Shown here one piece after another: positions 38,701 through 42,274 of a stretch of DNA of 53,179 nt (position 1 is the stretch's first letter; each line of letters begins with the position of its first letter). The translations under genes and the position numbers were made by a program. Below the pieces are notes generated by a model. It saw nothing but the letters and a program-made list of their open reading frames with translations. It searched no databases and had not been told where the DNA came from. Origin of the DNA: Candidatus Buchananbacteria bacterium (GTDB lineage Bacteria; Patescibacteriota; Patescibacteriia; 2-01-FULL-39-33); NCBI GenBank assembly GCA_903888345.1, contig CAISTG010000050.1:1-53179 (forward strand), given 5' to 3'.

Positions 38701-41700
38701 ATTCCGAAAACAAGCGGAAAAAGATAGATATTAAAATTTGAAATTTTTGAATTAGCATTAAAACTAAGCGGATTACTACCTCTTAAGAGCAGAGCTGTAC
38801 CGCCCCCGTTACGAGTCAATTCGCCCGACCCGATTGTTAATGTCGAAATAATTCCCACGCCATTGGTTGTCGATACCGTTGTAATATTACCGTTCTGACC
38901 AACAATTAAATTATTTAAACCATAAGCATTATTTGAAAGATTAAAATAACCAAAAGCATTCGTTCCATTCAAAATCAAACTAGTTCCATTATACTGAGTC
39001 GAATCTTTTGTCCCGTCAGCGGTGAAAGCGCCATTGCCGTTGACGGTTAAAAGAGATCCGCCAGCCAAAAATTTTGATGAGGTGGCTGATTGATCATAAC
39101 TACCAGAAATCGTAACCTTTGATTGACTCACGGGATAAATACCAGAAGAAGCGACATTAGCAATGGTAGTTGTACCAACAGAAAGAGGAGAATCCCCCGC
39201 GACGATTGTGTAGGTTCCGATAACAGCTAACTCAGAAATATTTTTAAAGAATCTAGGCGATCCAGGAATAACCTGCGGAGATGAATCATTAGATAAATAC
39301 CAAATACCATTACTTACTCGGCGTGTAATTACATAGTTTAATGAGCCGTGCTTATACCAAGGGACACCATTATATATGCCCTGGATAGAATAAGTGCCAT
39401 TAGCATCGGGATTAATTGCCCCTGTTACTGTCATCTGATTATAATAGGCGACAGTGCCAGTCGCGGTCGATGAAGCAAAACCGCCAACACCAATCGTCAA
39501 ATTATTCGTCGTCCAGCCAGTACTCGAAGAAACACCGATAGTAACCTTGCCTTGAATAAGCGAATCACCGACTACCGCCATATTATAAGTTCCAAAAGCC
39601 AGAGTTCCGGTATAACCAGGAGTCATGGTCAGTGATTTGACGCTGGCATCAGTGTTGAGAGTACAGTCAGCCGTGCTGCTGCCATTAAAGACAACGTCAT
39701 CAGCCGACGTCGGCACCCAACCATCGCCAGCACCACCAGAAGTGGTGGACCAGTTGGTGGGAGTGTTCCAATTGGCAGTGGCGCCTACCCAATAGAGGGT
39801 GGCGGGAGAAGGGTCGACGATGTAGTCGATTTGGAGGGTAAATAAGGCGGGATCAGATTCCGGGTCAAGCCCGGAATGACTTATCGAGGAAACGATGCGA
39901 AGGTCAAAAATATCTGTCGGACCGCCAACTAGTGGGCTGAGATTAGAGAGCAGAATACGATATTTGCCTTCGTGATCGATATTTGAGAAATCAGGGTTGC
40001 TGCCATCTTCGACTAAGGCGATTTTCGGACCCTGAGTTTGGTTGCCGTCAGCGTCAGTATATATGGGGTAGACTTCAATTGCGAAGCTGTCATTCCGGAT
40101 TTGATCCGGAATCTCTGTTTGAGTTATAGATGAAGTGGGCCCAGATTCCGGATTAAGACCGGAATGACTTGGATTAGTGGATGCGTTGCCGGCAGGTCGC
40201 GCATAAACAGTAATATCGCGCGAAGAATCTAATGGCTGATTAAAAGTTACCCGTACGAATTGACCAGCCGCAACTGTCGCATAATGACCATCTAAATTCT
40301 GGGTCTCAGAATAAATATCAGAGACAATATTTTGGTCGGCATCGAGCAAGAAAGCTTTCGAGATAAAAATAATTTCAAAGACTTGCTCAGATAAATGTGG
40401 CACCGTCCATTCAACATAATCCAGATAACCATCACTATTAGTATCATAAGCTTGGAAGCTCATGTCTTGATCACCATTATTTTTCCATTTGATATTAATT
40501 TTATCTTCCTCGCCCACCTTAAATAACTTTGGGATTTTAGTGGAAGCCAAAACATCGACTAATGGTGTGGCGGGATTTTCGTCGGGCGAAGAAATCGTTA
40601 CTAGCTTGCCATGGTCAGTCGTTTGCTCGCTAATAATCGGCGCTGGTGTTTCAAAATCAACTTTAACGAATTCAGAGGAGGTGGATGGCCCAGATTCCGG
40701 GTCAAGCCCGGAATGACTAGTACTAGTTCCAGTAAGCAACTCATTACCTGCACCGGTGTCAGTCGAGGTGTTGGACGTTGTTATTTCTGCGGTCGCCCCC
40801 AAAATACTATTATTTGCAGCAACAATCTCACTGGTGGTCGAAGTTGAAATCTCAGGGGCACTAACATTAGGAATTTCGGCTAATTTTTCAGTTTCGGTAT
40901 CGGATAAAGGAGTACTTATATCAGGGACAGAAATTACGGGAACTACTGGCGGTACAAAATCATCAACTGGAATAGCGGTGGATTGTTCGACTGGCGTTTC
41001 TTTAGCTGTTTGAGTCCAACCAACTTCAGTTGATAAATCAGTATCAGCGGTAATAGTCGTACCCTGAACTTCGGTCGGAATAAAAATATCTGTTTCAGCG
41101 GCTCTCGCGTTTTGAACAAAAATTAAACTATCACTGATCACGCGAATAAGAACTGACATTTTCGGCACAAAAGCCAACTTACTAAGAATCGAGTTACTGC
41201 CGGCTCGTGTTTGTTGGCCATTGCCTGACTCATTAACCGACTGACTAATTAACTGATCCGATAGATCAACGATAACTGCCGCTGCGATTGGTGCCTTAAG
41301 TTCACTAGATAATTTTCCTGCGACCGAACGAATTAGATTAACAACCGAAAAACTCGGTTTATTATTAGCAGATTGCGCTCGTTCTGTCGCCAAGGCTACG
41401 CGTTGGGCTAGTGGCGCAGGTTGAGTTGTTGTTGCTAGTACTGCTTGCGCTTGTTGTGCATCAATTCCTTCGACCGAAATATTATCAGCTAGCTGAGGTA
41501 ATTTAAGTAAATACTTATCGTCAGTAATTTCCGTTCGTCGCACCAAAACACTCCACTTAATCGGCTCACCACCGGCGACAATAGCCGATGTTTGTTTGAT
41601 GGTCGGATTTTTAATGACAAATGATTCACGAACTTTGGTCTGCGAAATCAAAAGGCTGGCTACTACCAACAGCAACGCCAAAAAACAACTCGTTTTAATG

Positions 41701-41816
41701 AGCGAAAGCGGTGACCGTGGTCGTTGATTCTGTTGTTTACCATTAGTAGGCAAACCAAAACTGACCGATCGTTTTAATCCGCCGTTAACAATTGATTTTT
41801 TTGGGAGTTTTATCAT
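17754..41816 (-). CDS. Giant modular surface protein (about 8,020 aa), membrane-anchored at both ends
   Basis: A single uninterrupted 24-kb frame. I start it at ATG 41816; the longer TTG start adds two residues. An N-terminal hydrophobic helix (about 41-58) acts as signal/anchor, followed by a Ser/Thr-rich spacer and a WKNNG/YDTNSDGYLDYVEW calcium-loop-like domain. A WVGATANWNTPTNW unit then leads into about 5,900 residues of repeated beta-rich modules (LTVGGNLQIGAG, NYGNGTASSTFIAASSTV), suggestive of a beta-helix or beta-solenoid stalk. The C-terminal part has Ig-like domains (ATDTASGVDTATCEYTLNGG, IAPTTTDD), a SdrD/Cna-B-like domain (VTGRYAFLVPPGDYYLT) and a final TM helix with KRKR. Likely an adhesin or contact fibre (inference). 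Giant adhesin-like proteins are known in such lineages. Length and exact repeat count should be checked for assembly collapse. Confidence 0.93.
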   Translation of the reverse strand: MIKLPKKSIVNGGLKRSVSFGLPTNGKQQNQRPRSPLSLIKTSCFLALLLVVASLLISQTKVRESFVIKNPTIKQTSAIVAGGEPIKWSVLVRRTEITDDKYLLKLPQLADNISVEGIDAQQAQAVLATTTQPAPLAQRVALATERAQSANNKPSFSVVNLIRSVAGKLSSELKAPIAAAVIVDLSDQLISQSVNESGNGQQTRAGSNSILSKLAFVPKMSVLIRVISDSLIFVQNARAAETDIFIPTEVQGTTITADTDLSTEVGWTQTAKETPVEQSTAIPVDDFVPPVVPVISVPDISTPLSDTETEKLAEIPNVSAPEISTSTTSEIVAANNSILGATAEITTSNTSTDTGAGNELLTGTSTSHSGLDPESGPSTSSEFVKVDFETPAPIISEQTTDHGKLVTISSPDENPATPLVDVLASTKIPKLFKVGEEDKINIKWKNNGDQDMSFQAYDTNSDGYLDYVEWTVPHLSEQVFEIIFISKAFLLDADQNIVSDIYSETQNLDGHYATVAAGQFVRVTFNQPLDSSRDITVYARPAGNASTNPSHSGLNPESGPTSSITQTEIPDQIRNDSFAIEVYPIYTDADGNQTQGPKIALVEDGSNPDFSNIDHEGKYRILLSNLSPLVGGPTDIFDLRIVSSISHSGLDPESDPALFTLQIDYIVDPSPATLYWVGATANWNTPTNWSTTSGGAGDGWVPTSADDVVFNGSSTADCTLNTDASVKSLTMTPGYTGTLAFGTYNMAVVGDSLIQGKVTIGVSSSTGWTTNNLTIGVGGFASSTATGTVAYYNQMTVTGAINPDANGTYSIQGIYNGVPWYKHGSLNYVITRRVSNGIWYLSNDSSPQVIPGSPRFFKNISELAVIGTYTIVAGDSPLSVGTTTIANVASSGIYPVSQSKVTISGSYDQSATSSKFLAGGSLLTVNGNGAFTADGTKDSTQYNGTSLILNGTNAFGYFNLSNNAYGLNNLIVGQNGNITTVSTTNGVGIISTLTIGSGELTRNGGGTALLLRGSNPLSFNANSKISNFNIYLFPLVFGIQNIPELTNGYDSNLLVHLGSIATQVGNIVINGTHYLSVTAGGLASQPATWNTNGYNLTVGGMIQIGMGADTGLKKLDATNYTNPNSVASSTITVGGIWYNYGNGTASSTFIAASSTVILNAASAGRTITSGSSTSAFNNLTINGSGSTYTLADNLSVTGDLNVAAGTLAIGVNNLAVTGNSTITNATTTIGVSAGTGWTTNNLTIGANGVVSSTAAGTVYYNQVTVSGTLSPDASGTYMISGTLNGRPYYSKTGYYIYWNNLGNWIFTDSLPFDGGGYWAQATNLVGTYYSVAPYTGAPIIANVTASGEYTRLDNSKINVNGNFDQSATSSRFIAASTLVTVNGNGNFTADGTLLSTQLNSASVVLNGTNTFTYNNLASFWQNGIKNFTAGQGGATTTIASSFNARNSLTVGSGTVTGGGYSIYLSGAIPLVFDTANSAVSVYSLIFWGSTQVIPTLTKGYDCSIVTDFDTQVVTQTGDIIINGSHYLYLTGDGQLSVSETWKTDGYNLTIGGKLQIGQGNDSGRKTLDATSGSTSTRNSIITVGGNWQNLGTGSASSTFIAASSTVVLTGTGTVTSGALNSPFNNLIINNNGTSTLQDALVVNHNLTLTKGILDTKSGSNYPVTIGSVSPINGDFSQTTSSKFSARSSIITLNGNGNFTADGTIDSTQLNYATGVFNGINTLTYNNLTPGYANGFSVLTVGQNGNTTTLVAPFDGRIAVTSVVIGSGTLTGAVQLWLDNQLNTLSFNVASHLSVASINFFAGNAVQNIPTLVNGYDCNIYLFGWDPASNHRVTQTGNVVINSPYSIYLSQGNRKDTWNTDGYNLTVGGNIQIGASNDTGLKTLDATGSGGRNSTITIGGNWLNYGNGSASSTFIAASSTVIFNSTTTGKTITSGATNSAFYNVNFAGVGGAYTLQDNLVIGGDLNVVAGTVNVGNYNLAVTGNSTVTNATTTIGVSSSTGWTTNNLTIGAGGVVSSTAVGLIYYNQVTVAGTLNPDASGTYTVKGMYLGYPYYQRGSDSFYVQMYSGGWYNVATNQPYSGTPNWYHNPTGEKYIVPGNYNPESGATGNAGVANVTASGEYTRLNNSKISIAGNFDQSATSSKFLAASSLITQTGNGTFTADGTQEKTQYNNATVSLNGNNTLTYNNLASSWANGFNTLITGQGGSTTTLSGNFYAGINNVTVGTGALVGPGNGQIYLTGPNPLTFNTSSRVAVNSLSFQRSGAQTIPTLVNGYSSNIRISAGTGNSVTQTGNVVINSGKNLNIDGDGGGTAWVEVWKTDGYDLTVGGNLQIGAGADTGRKTLDATSGATSTRNSTITVGGSWINYGNGTASSTFAAASSTVVFNSVTTGRTITSGATNSAFNNVSFTGVGGAWTLQDNFIALGDLNVSAGTLAIGTNNMAVSGNSTVTSATTTIGISAGTGWTTNNLTIGAGGVVSSTAAGTVYYNQVTVSGAISPDATGVYTVAGVFNGYPYYRRGTDNWYIWQGSGWQWNIETNTNWQNPDSWWQGTTNGVPLAGGNYKPAGAYTGTASVANVTASGEYTRLDNSKVTVNGTYDQSNTSSKFLAASSLITVNGNGNFLADGTLLSTQYNGASLVLNGTNTLAYNNLTAAYNNGVNFLTGGQNGSVTTVSRTMAFISTITIGSGTLTGVAIELPGINPLIVDSGSHLTVTEIRLYKLGGVQNMPPLVNGYDTNVYVTGVNQTVMQLGNIVINYPKNLIINGYGTTNRAESWKTDGYNLTVGGNLQIGQGSDSALKTLDATSATSTRTSTITIGGNWLNYGNGTAGQESRFIAASSTVIFNKTSGTQTLTAGGNYASSTFYNLTHSGSSTLQLLVNNLTITNNFVNSAGTFDANGFNINVGGSWNNTANYLHGTSTVTLFGLSQAIMGSTTFYNLVKTVTAAATLTFEAAKTQIIAGVLTLQGAANQLLTLVSSIPGTAWFINPLSSVVLNFLNISDGVNSSSSPIIATNSKNSGNNTNFTFSATAVTWTGASSTNWNTASNWDVGYVPNITDNVTIPNVANQPVLSTSTSANNLTINSGAVLDLNGQNLTLVGGFTNSGTLKLVGNETLTGLTNDSANGGLVYYYGTSTYSGLAAGNTYANVYFNGNGGTWTMANHATTTGNFTVATGTVALGVYNLAVGGNSLVNGTTTMGIATSTGWTTVNLTIGAGGTVSSTAVGTIYYNQVTVSGDGGPTSPNGTYTVAGLYNGMPYYLRNGDSAYSIYWTAGTKWSISLAFPNGGGVRWYGNSTLTPNAHYTGLLNGATGSVDVSNVTASGEYIRWDNSKVTIAGNFDQSNVSSKFLAASTFITVNGNGTFTADGTVNQAQYNGATIKLNGINFLTYNNLAQYYRNGFNNLITGQGGSTTTLNSTFAVQSVLTIGSGALTSGSNQNLYLAGVNPLSFDVNSHLSIGSLKFINYNGTDQTIPPLVNGYDCSLVGQYLYAGGGITGIKSIIQTGNIKINAPYHLIINGDGSATNPVFWKTNGYNITVGGSVQIGQSSDSSSGFKRLDATNYNNADVNASSTITVGGNWTNYGNGSAASTFIAASSTVVMTGTGAGGTITSGATNSAFYNLTLSGTGTTTLQDALVVTNNLTISAGTFDTKSGSSSPITIGGNYNQAASSSRALMRSSVITMNGNGNFVGDGTLTANQYSGATLILNGNNSVTLTGLGGNIAGTGFNNLTVGQNGSTSTLLSSIGINNTVTVGTGAFNVNTYSVLFTGNTPLVFDATNSSVVGGGIFWFYGGNVVVPTLNKGYNVSFLLTGTPMTVTQGGDITLNGGNSLQLSNTANRTSTWATAGYNLTVGGNLLIGAGSDSGLKKFDATSVGGRDSTITIGGNFTNYGNGTVPSQFVAGSSTVVLIGASANGTITSGVVPAQFNNLTINSIGGTYTLQDPLTVTHNLVLANGTLDTKSGNSYAVTIGSANPVNGDFSQTTSSKFSARSSIITLNGNGNFTADGSIDSTQLNSSNLVLNGINTLAYNNLNGWWYRGFNNLTVGQFGATTTLASGLSVLDTLTVGSGTFTSSNGITFMTARLAVDTANSVISIGSLVFSSTNTTIPSLTKGYDCDIAFQFAATVTQTNNLTINAPHNLSVSNNVGSINTWNTAGYNLTVGGNLTIGNGADSGLKVLNAVSAATSSRNSIITIGGNWLNYGNGSVSSTFIAASSTVIFNSTTTGKTITSGSSTSAFYNVNFTGTGGAYSLQDNFSVLGDLNVVAGVLNVGSNNLAVTGNSTVTNATTTIGVSSGTGWTTNNLTIGAGGVVSSTAAGTIYYNQVTVSGTLSPDVTGTYTVAGSYNGRPYYRRGSDNWYISRFEYSSVRYLISQAIGDGTSPSWRYNATIDGTQIAGNPYSPNGSATGNASVTNVTASGEYARLDNSKITISGNYDQSATSSKFLAASALITVNGNGTFTADGSLDASQYNNASLVLNGTSTLTYNHNNTYYSNGFNNLILGQNGNVTTITTYLAMRNTLSVGSGTLSFGGGYLYLRGANPLSFDPNSRLITSYLVFYGSNQTIPTLSRGYDCNIQVQLSGSSVTQTGDVVLNSGYSLKINGEGSISTVNTWKTDGYNLTVPGSMNIGAGADTGLKKLDATNYSAAGNRTSTITVGGNWLNYGNGSASSTFIAASSTVIMTGTSGTGTITSGSSTSAFYNLTLSSTGTTTLQDALVVNNNLTINAGTLDTKSGSNNPITIGGNYNQSATSTKVLARSSTITLNGNGNFTADGTLDGTQYNSAILVLNGNNTLTYNNNSAYYDNGFRNLTVGQGGSTTTLASTLDVSSVLTIGSGALVSNNFDIWLRGANPLSFDANSRLSIGSLYFYGGSNRTIPTLASGYDCNIYAYVNGYSITQTGNITLKTNKHLLVTANSNPALSVAWNTDGYDLTVGGYLQIGAGNDTGLKKLDATGSGGRNSTITIGSNWINYGSGATSSLFIAASSTVVFNSTTTGRTITSGANNSPFYNVNFTGVGGAWTLQDNLIVGNNLNISAGTVNIGTKNLAVTGNSAVTSATTTIDASAGTGWTTTNLTIGAGGTASSTANSTVYYSQVSVTGTLSPDITGTYSVGGMYNSMPYYKSNTTHDNGSGTQIYWYFWFDTADSNWKFRNGLPGGNGSSDPRWAGNSGGVNPVQTYAATGGGSSGTATLANVTASGIYYSLSGTYSKVTLSGNYDQSNSTSKFLAGTSLITINGNGTFTGDGSVAISQYNNATLVLNGNNSLAYNSVSTPQNQGFGVLVAGQNGNTTTIATDIGIKSNTTIGTGVLTGSHLLFTRSPVPFIFETSSRISVSKISFFGSGSNLMIPALTNGYDSDVELYYYATLSQTGNVVINYPHNFNVGRIIDGTSPATWNTAGYNLSVGGNLTIGANAASALMKLDASGSSNRTSTITVGGNWLNFGNGTASSTFVAGSSTVIFNATSTGKTIASGSSTSAFYNVFLNGTGGAWTLQDDLTATTVKLLDGSLNDAGRNVNMSNVYIYNAWDGLTSSGTWTHTASGEASMDNYNYYSFGVYQLANGVTVTVVDPESAGWSQVTAKKLVLGTNAKIDTSGSTARSIQIRAANVDNFIVMGSGSDILGRLSIVNNVSHQQGAINMTGNIDISGWDSTVTMTAPWAIGGYLNISSITGTQVLNASGTSLTVGGYVQIRPTGVLVAGSTITTAGNWLNTGMFTAVSSTVIFNKTSGTQILNAGSSTFYNLTHSGAGTLQLATSSLTVTNDLTNSGGVLDANGQVINVGGTWNNTATFAHGTSTVNLIGAAAQAIMGSTTFYNLVKTVTTAATLTFEAAKTQIIAGALTLQGAASQLLTLVSSVPGTAWFINPLGAAVLNFLNISDAVNSSVGAIIATNSKNLSNNTNITFPASTVTWTGASSTDWNTAGNWDLGYVPNVTDNVVIASTTNQPVLTTSTSANTIIINTGATLAVGVYNLAIAGTSTVNGTLTIGASTSTGWTTTNLIIGAGGSVIASGISKITLSGSWDASAPTATFTYGKSIVTLTGSGSLNTGTGYSASRSWFYDLVIGQNGNTTALTSGGQYIVNVCTIGTVGYGGGVSGGSDFELYSGTNSTPLVLNGTPTLLPTNVYYRKSGPANIAGSAYYKNLVIASGTAGSNKYTLQGSVTATSLNVHAQSGYIDTLDTNATSSYSLTVNGDVTVGDSNTSRAGKLILNNSNVTITGSINIMTGNGVVHNTVDAGTSNIYITGNYINNDSFISGSSTVTFMGTSSSGTITSGGSSFYNLMQNGIGGTYTLQDGLVVAHNLTLTAGTLDSKSGSNYSVTIGSASPVNGDFSQTTSSRFIARNSTITLNGNGNFTADGTLDSGQFNNATTTLNGTNTLTYNNLSAVYANGFNNLVTGQYGNITTLPSGIAIRNILTIGSGTLTGATGYINFPASQNPLSFNASSSLSINSINFYEDGNVNIPTLTNGFDCNISLSGNGGIPIVTQMGDIVINTGHFLNLTYTAAKVSTWKTNGYNLTVGGNLQIGLGSDSGRKTLDATSGSTSTRNSIITVGGNWLNFGNGTASSTFIAASSTVIFNSASTGMTITTGSSSVPFNAVQFNGVGGAWTLRDNFVATSTTLTQGTLIDNGKTVTVNGNISIPNIAGLLTSSGSWIQGASGAVGNANSNNAFKTYIINNGVTTTLSDQVTARALVNNGTLATSNDFIVFSPSSDNPISGSGSYSGSGILWIMSSNNINQSALTTNCNFSVRPNPTATVTFTGNLNIGSRIFNIESYGSGVGAVDMGNNTLTAGAVTFGRSIATGQYGKLTLNGAANITSFGRANSGDTSGNLIILNNSNLSVSGNINFTGITVTPGSSTLNLNGTSTQPITSNGQLFYNLTHSGSGTMTLADNLVTTGAFNHTAGTLNPAGWNINTAGNFTIADGAQVTASGLNSSVYYNQMQVTGTLTPDATGVYTYGGMYTKSGAARPYYTNGTYYLWWYGDAWRAWLISSPLGNTGLNWQHVAESVIGSMTPANGAVGIPTVTNVIASGFIGSTLTVGGNFNVAGHAGSLLALNPTSTWYLNVAGVANANYVNVAYSDASGGSTVVQSNSTDSGHNLNWGFDYIGPSVATTTIPGFTTFANYIKGTGTVLGGYATDTASGVDTATCEYTLNGGVNWLTAIWNTNHCEKTAVSVNDSEYYTFNTRVKDNVGNQGTGTSTITYTGDAIAPTTTDDATSAWTNADQIINFVTTDGTGSGVSSTYYCLDTDGTCTPTILVASTSINVIGASGTATEQYVRYYSVDHLGNAEGVKTSNLIRIDKATPVISNLTPAIGSNIAKSGQIVTFTTNKPSICRFALSAKSYDNMVSDYSCSVSNSIQMTCILPNFSYGTQNVYLACEDYLGNKDTVETITSVTYNVPQPPGGFIFWPVTPAPVIILPTTTSSTIAIVTTTPKGVTVITINNGTKVTTKPKVTITLTPTPGTTAVIISTNPDFNNAVTLPFVASPTGQASFEYDLCQGQASCLNKDYTIYTKFLNSAGQDSPAFSANINLKLPSMNVPTVSVGDQIKAGISNLVGFFSPQTETPLNFPPLANAVPKETPFAFLHNLILTLPSMNDFVFATLPRDFMNIANKFPQVASALKNVGITRMSDAGQLEVAKVSLPGLAEAVGLSGITNLEINDLTKTQSQKVPTNMVFARGGENNLDLNVKLSISNQGTALQTLNTIQGHPLTLAIKPDQPAATVKGYLIYKSNHVGEAEASSTSQVIPGLTRNLSPKNSTWIPAFAGMTGSGVASPDVIPGPKVSNGVNLNRNLSPKALSRTEIPDQVRNDSDFSAMDLIATPASAMEMKAEVNVGETSASVPATPNKNKQEPDLVLAQFEYKESANGIWTADVTSPLVLGQYELRTVVEYQNKEAMPETVSMIVIVDPEGYVYRKLSDGSEARITGAIVSIYWLNPETKKFELWPAGNYRQENPHTTDVTGRYAFLVPPGDYYLTATAGNYGNYQSEIFKVEENKGVFMNIEMKAKASWLGWLNLQNVLLGGILLVMLYFAVLFTVKRKRVV
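18453..18480. repeat. Palindromic element a
   Basis: GTCATTCCGG-ACTTGAT-CCGGAATC inverted repeat inside the giant gene. Read on the coding strand it gives EIPDQVRND. See elements b-h. Confidence 0.85.
18504..18554. repeat. Palindromic element b, interrupted
   Basis: CAGATTCCGG...CCCGGAATGAC with about 24 extra bases in the loop. It shares the preceding TTAGGGCTCAGATTCC with element d, so a longer unit was duplicated. Confidence 0.7.
18580..18605. repeat. Palindromic element c (dRS3-like)
   Basis: ATTCCC-GCGAAGGC-GGGAAT fits the ATTCCC-N8-GGGAAT form known as dRS3 in Neisseria and seen as a dispersed repeat in many bacteria. It encodes WIPAFAGMT here, a peptide often seen where such repeats are translated. 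Confidence 0.85.
18624..18650. repeat. Palindromic element d
   Basis: CAGATTCCTGG-TCAAG-CCAGGAATGAC, with compensatory changes on both arms (TGG/CCA) relative to the other copies. Encodes VIPGLTRNLS. Confidence 0.85.
22261..38470 (-). repeat. Tandem module array of the giant gene (12 copies, two sizes)
   Basis: The recurrent segment LTVGGNLQIG..D.GLK.LDAT marks one module each. On the DNA its LDAT codons fall near 38463, 37108, 36160, 34782, 33415, 31160, 30227, 29303, 27925, 26994, 25591 and 22261. Spacing is either about 925-950 bp or about 1,355-1,400 bp. The long form carries an extra unit of about 430 bp beginning YYNQVTVSG and containing a Trp/Tyr-rich variable segment. Two larger gaps (2.25 and 3.3 kb) contain WTGASSTNWNTA spacer units near 32.7 and 24.1 kb. 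Copies differ at many positions, so they are old, diverged duplications. Confidence 0.88.
39854..39880. repeat. Palindromic element e
   Basis: CAGATTCCGGG-TCAAG-CCCGGAATGAC inverted repeat, encoding HSGLDPES, in the region before the WVGATANW unit. Confidence 0.88.
40089..40115. repeat. Palindromic element f
   Basis: GTCATTCCGGA-TTTGA-TCCGGAATCTC, opposite orientation to e, encoding EIPDQIRND. Element g lies only 26 bp away. Confidence 0.88.
40142..40168. repeat. Palindromic element g
   Basis: CAGATTCCGGA-TTAAG-ACCGGAATGAC, encoding HSGLNPES. Elements f and g form an inverted pair. Confidence 0.85.
40691..40717. repeat. Palindromic element h
   Basis: CAGATTCCGGG-TCAAG-CCCGGAATGAC, identical in its core to element e 0.8 kb away. 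Encodes HSGLDPES. Confidence 0.88.
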
Positions 41817-41827
41817 AGACAATATTC

Positions 41828-41874
41828 CTGAAAATTCCTCATAGCATCAAGAAAAATTTCTTGATAATTTTCAG
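41828..41874 (-). promoter_or_regulatory. Leader hairpin with SD-like bulge upstream of the giant gene
   Basis: On the transcript, CTGAAAATT (41874-41866) pairs with AATTTTCAG (41836-41828) and the contiguous ATCAAGAAA (41865-41857) with TTTCTTGAT (41854-41846). The 9-nt bulge GCTATGAGG (41845-41837) holds an SD-like GAGG. The AGGA used for ATG 41816 overlaps the 3' end of the stem. The fold could mask initiation. Confidence 0.6.
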
Positions 41875-41945
41875 AAATAATAGTTACTTCGACTCGAACT
41901 AATAACCTGCGCTAATCAGTCCGATTGCGTAGTTATTCTGATAAT

Positions 41946-41954
41946 ATTATAACA
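41946..41954 (-). promoter_or_regulatory. Extended -10 of the giant gene promoter
   Basis: Minus-strand TG-T-TATAAT (41954-41946) without a good -35. Transcription would start near 41939, leaving a 5' leader of about 120 nt. The 41960-42150 stretch is AT-rich with nothing else I can support. Confidence 0.55.
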
Positions 41955-42156
41955 CATTTTTACCATTAAATCATAATTAATTTTGACGCGAATAATTAAT
42001 TAGATTTCGTCTAAAAAAATCATACTAAAACTAATCAATCTTTGTATCTCCCTGCCCCAAACCGACTAAATATTTCTACTAACTCGCCATATATAAAAAC
42101 GACAACGACTTTGAATATACGAAGTCAGCGAATATTTATCTAGCTAACTACTTCCA

Positions 42157-42185
42157 TTGACAATATTTAAGTTTTGTGATAGAGT
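42157..42185 (+). promoter_or_regulatory. Promoter of the 42.3-kb orphan
   Basis: TTGACA (42157-42162) and TAGAGT (42180-42185) with a 17-bp spacer. An untranslated leader of about 80 nt follows. Confidence 0.65.
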
Positions 42186-42274
42186 TGAGTGTCGTAGTTC
42201 TTTAGGTTGGTAAGCTTGCAATCAGGATTATGTGATCTTGATAAGAAGTAAGCCAAAAAAAGAAAGGTAGAATC

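Noticed and set aside
18262-40847. Dozens of frames antisense to or out of frame with the giant gene
   Set aside because: They recur at the same place in each module (the same translated phrases such as VKLPPTV), so they are reflections of the repeats, not genes.
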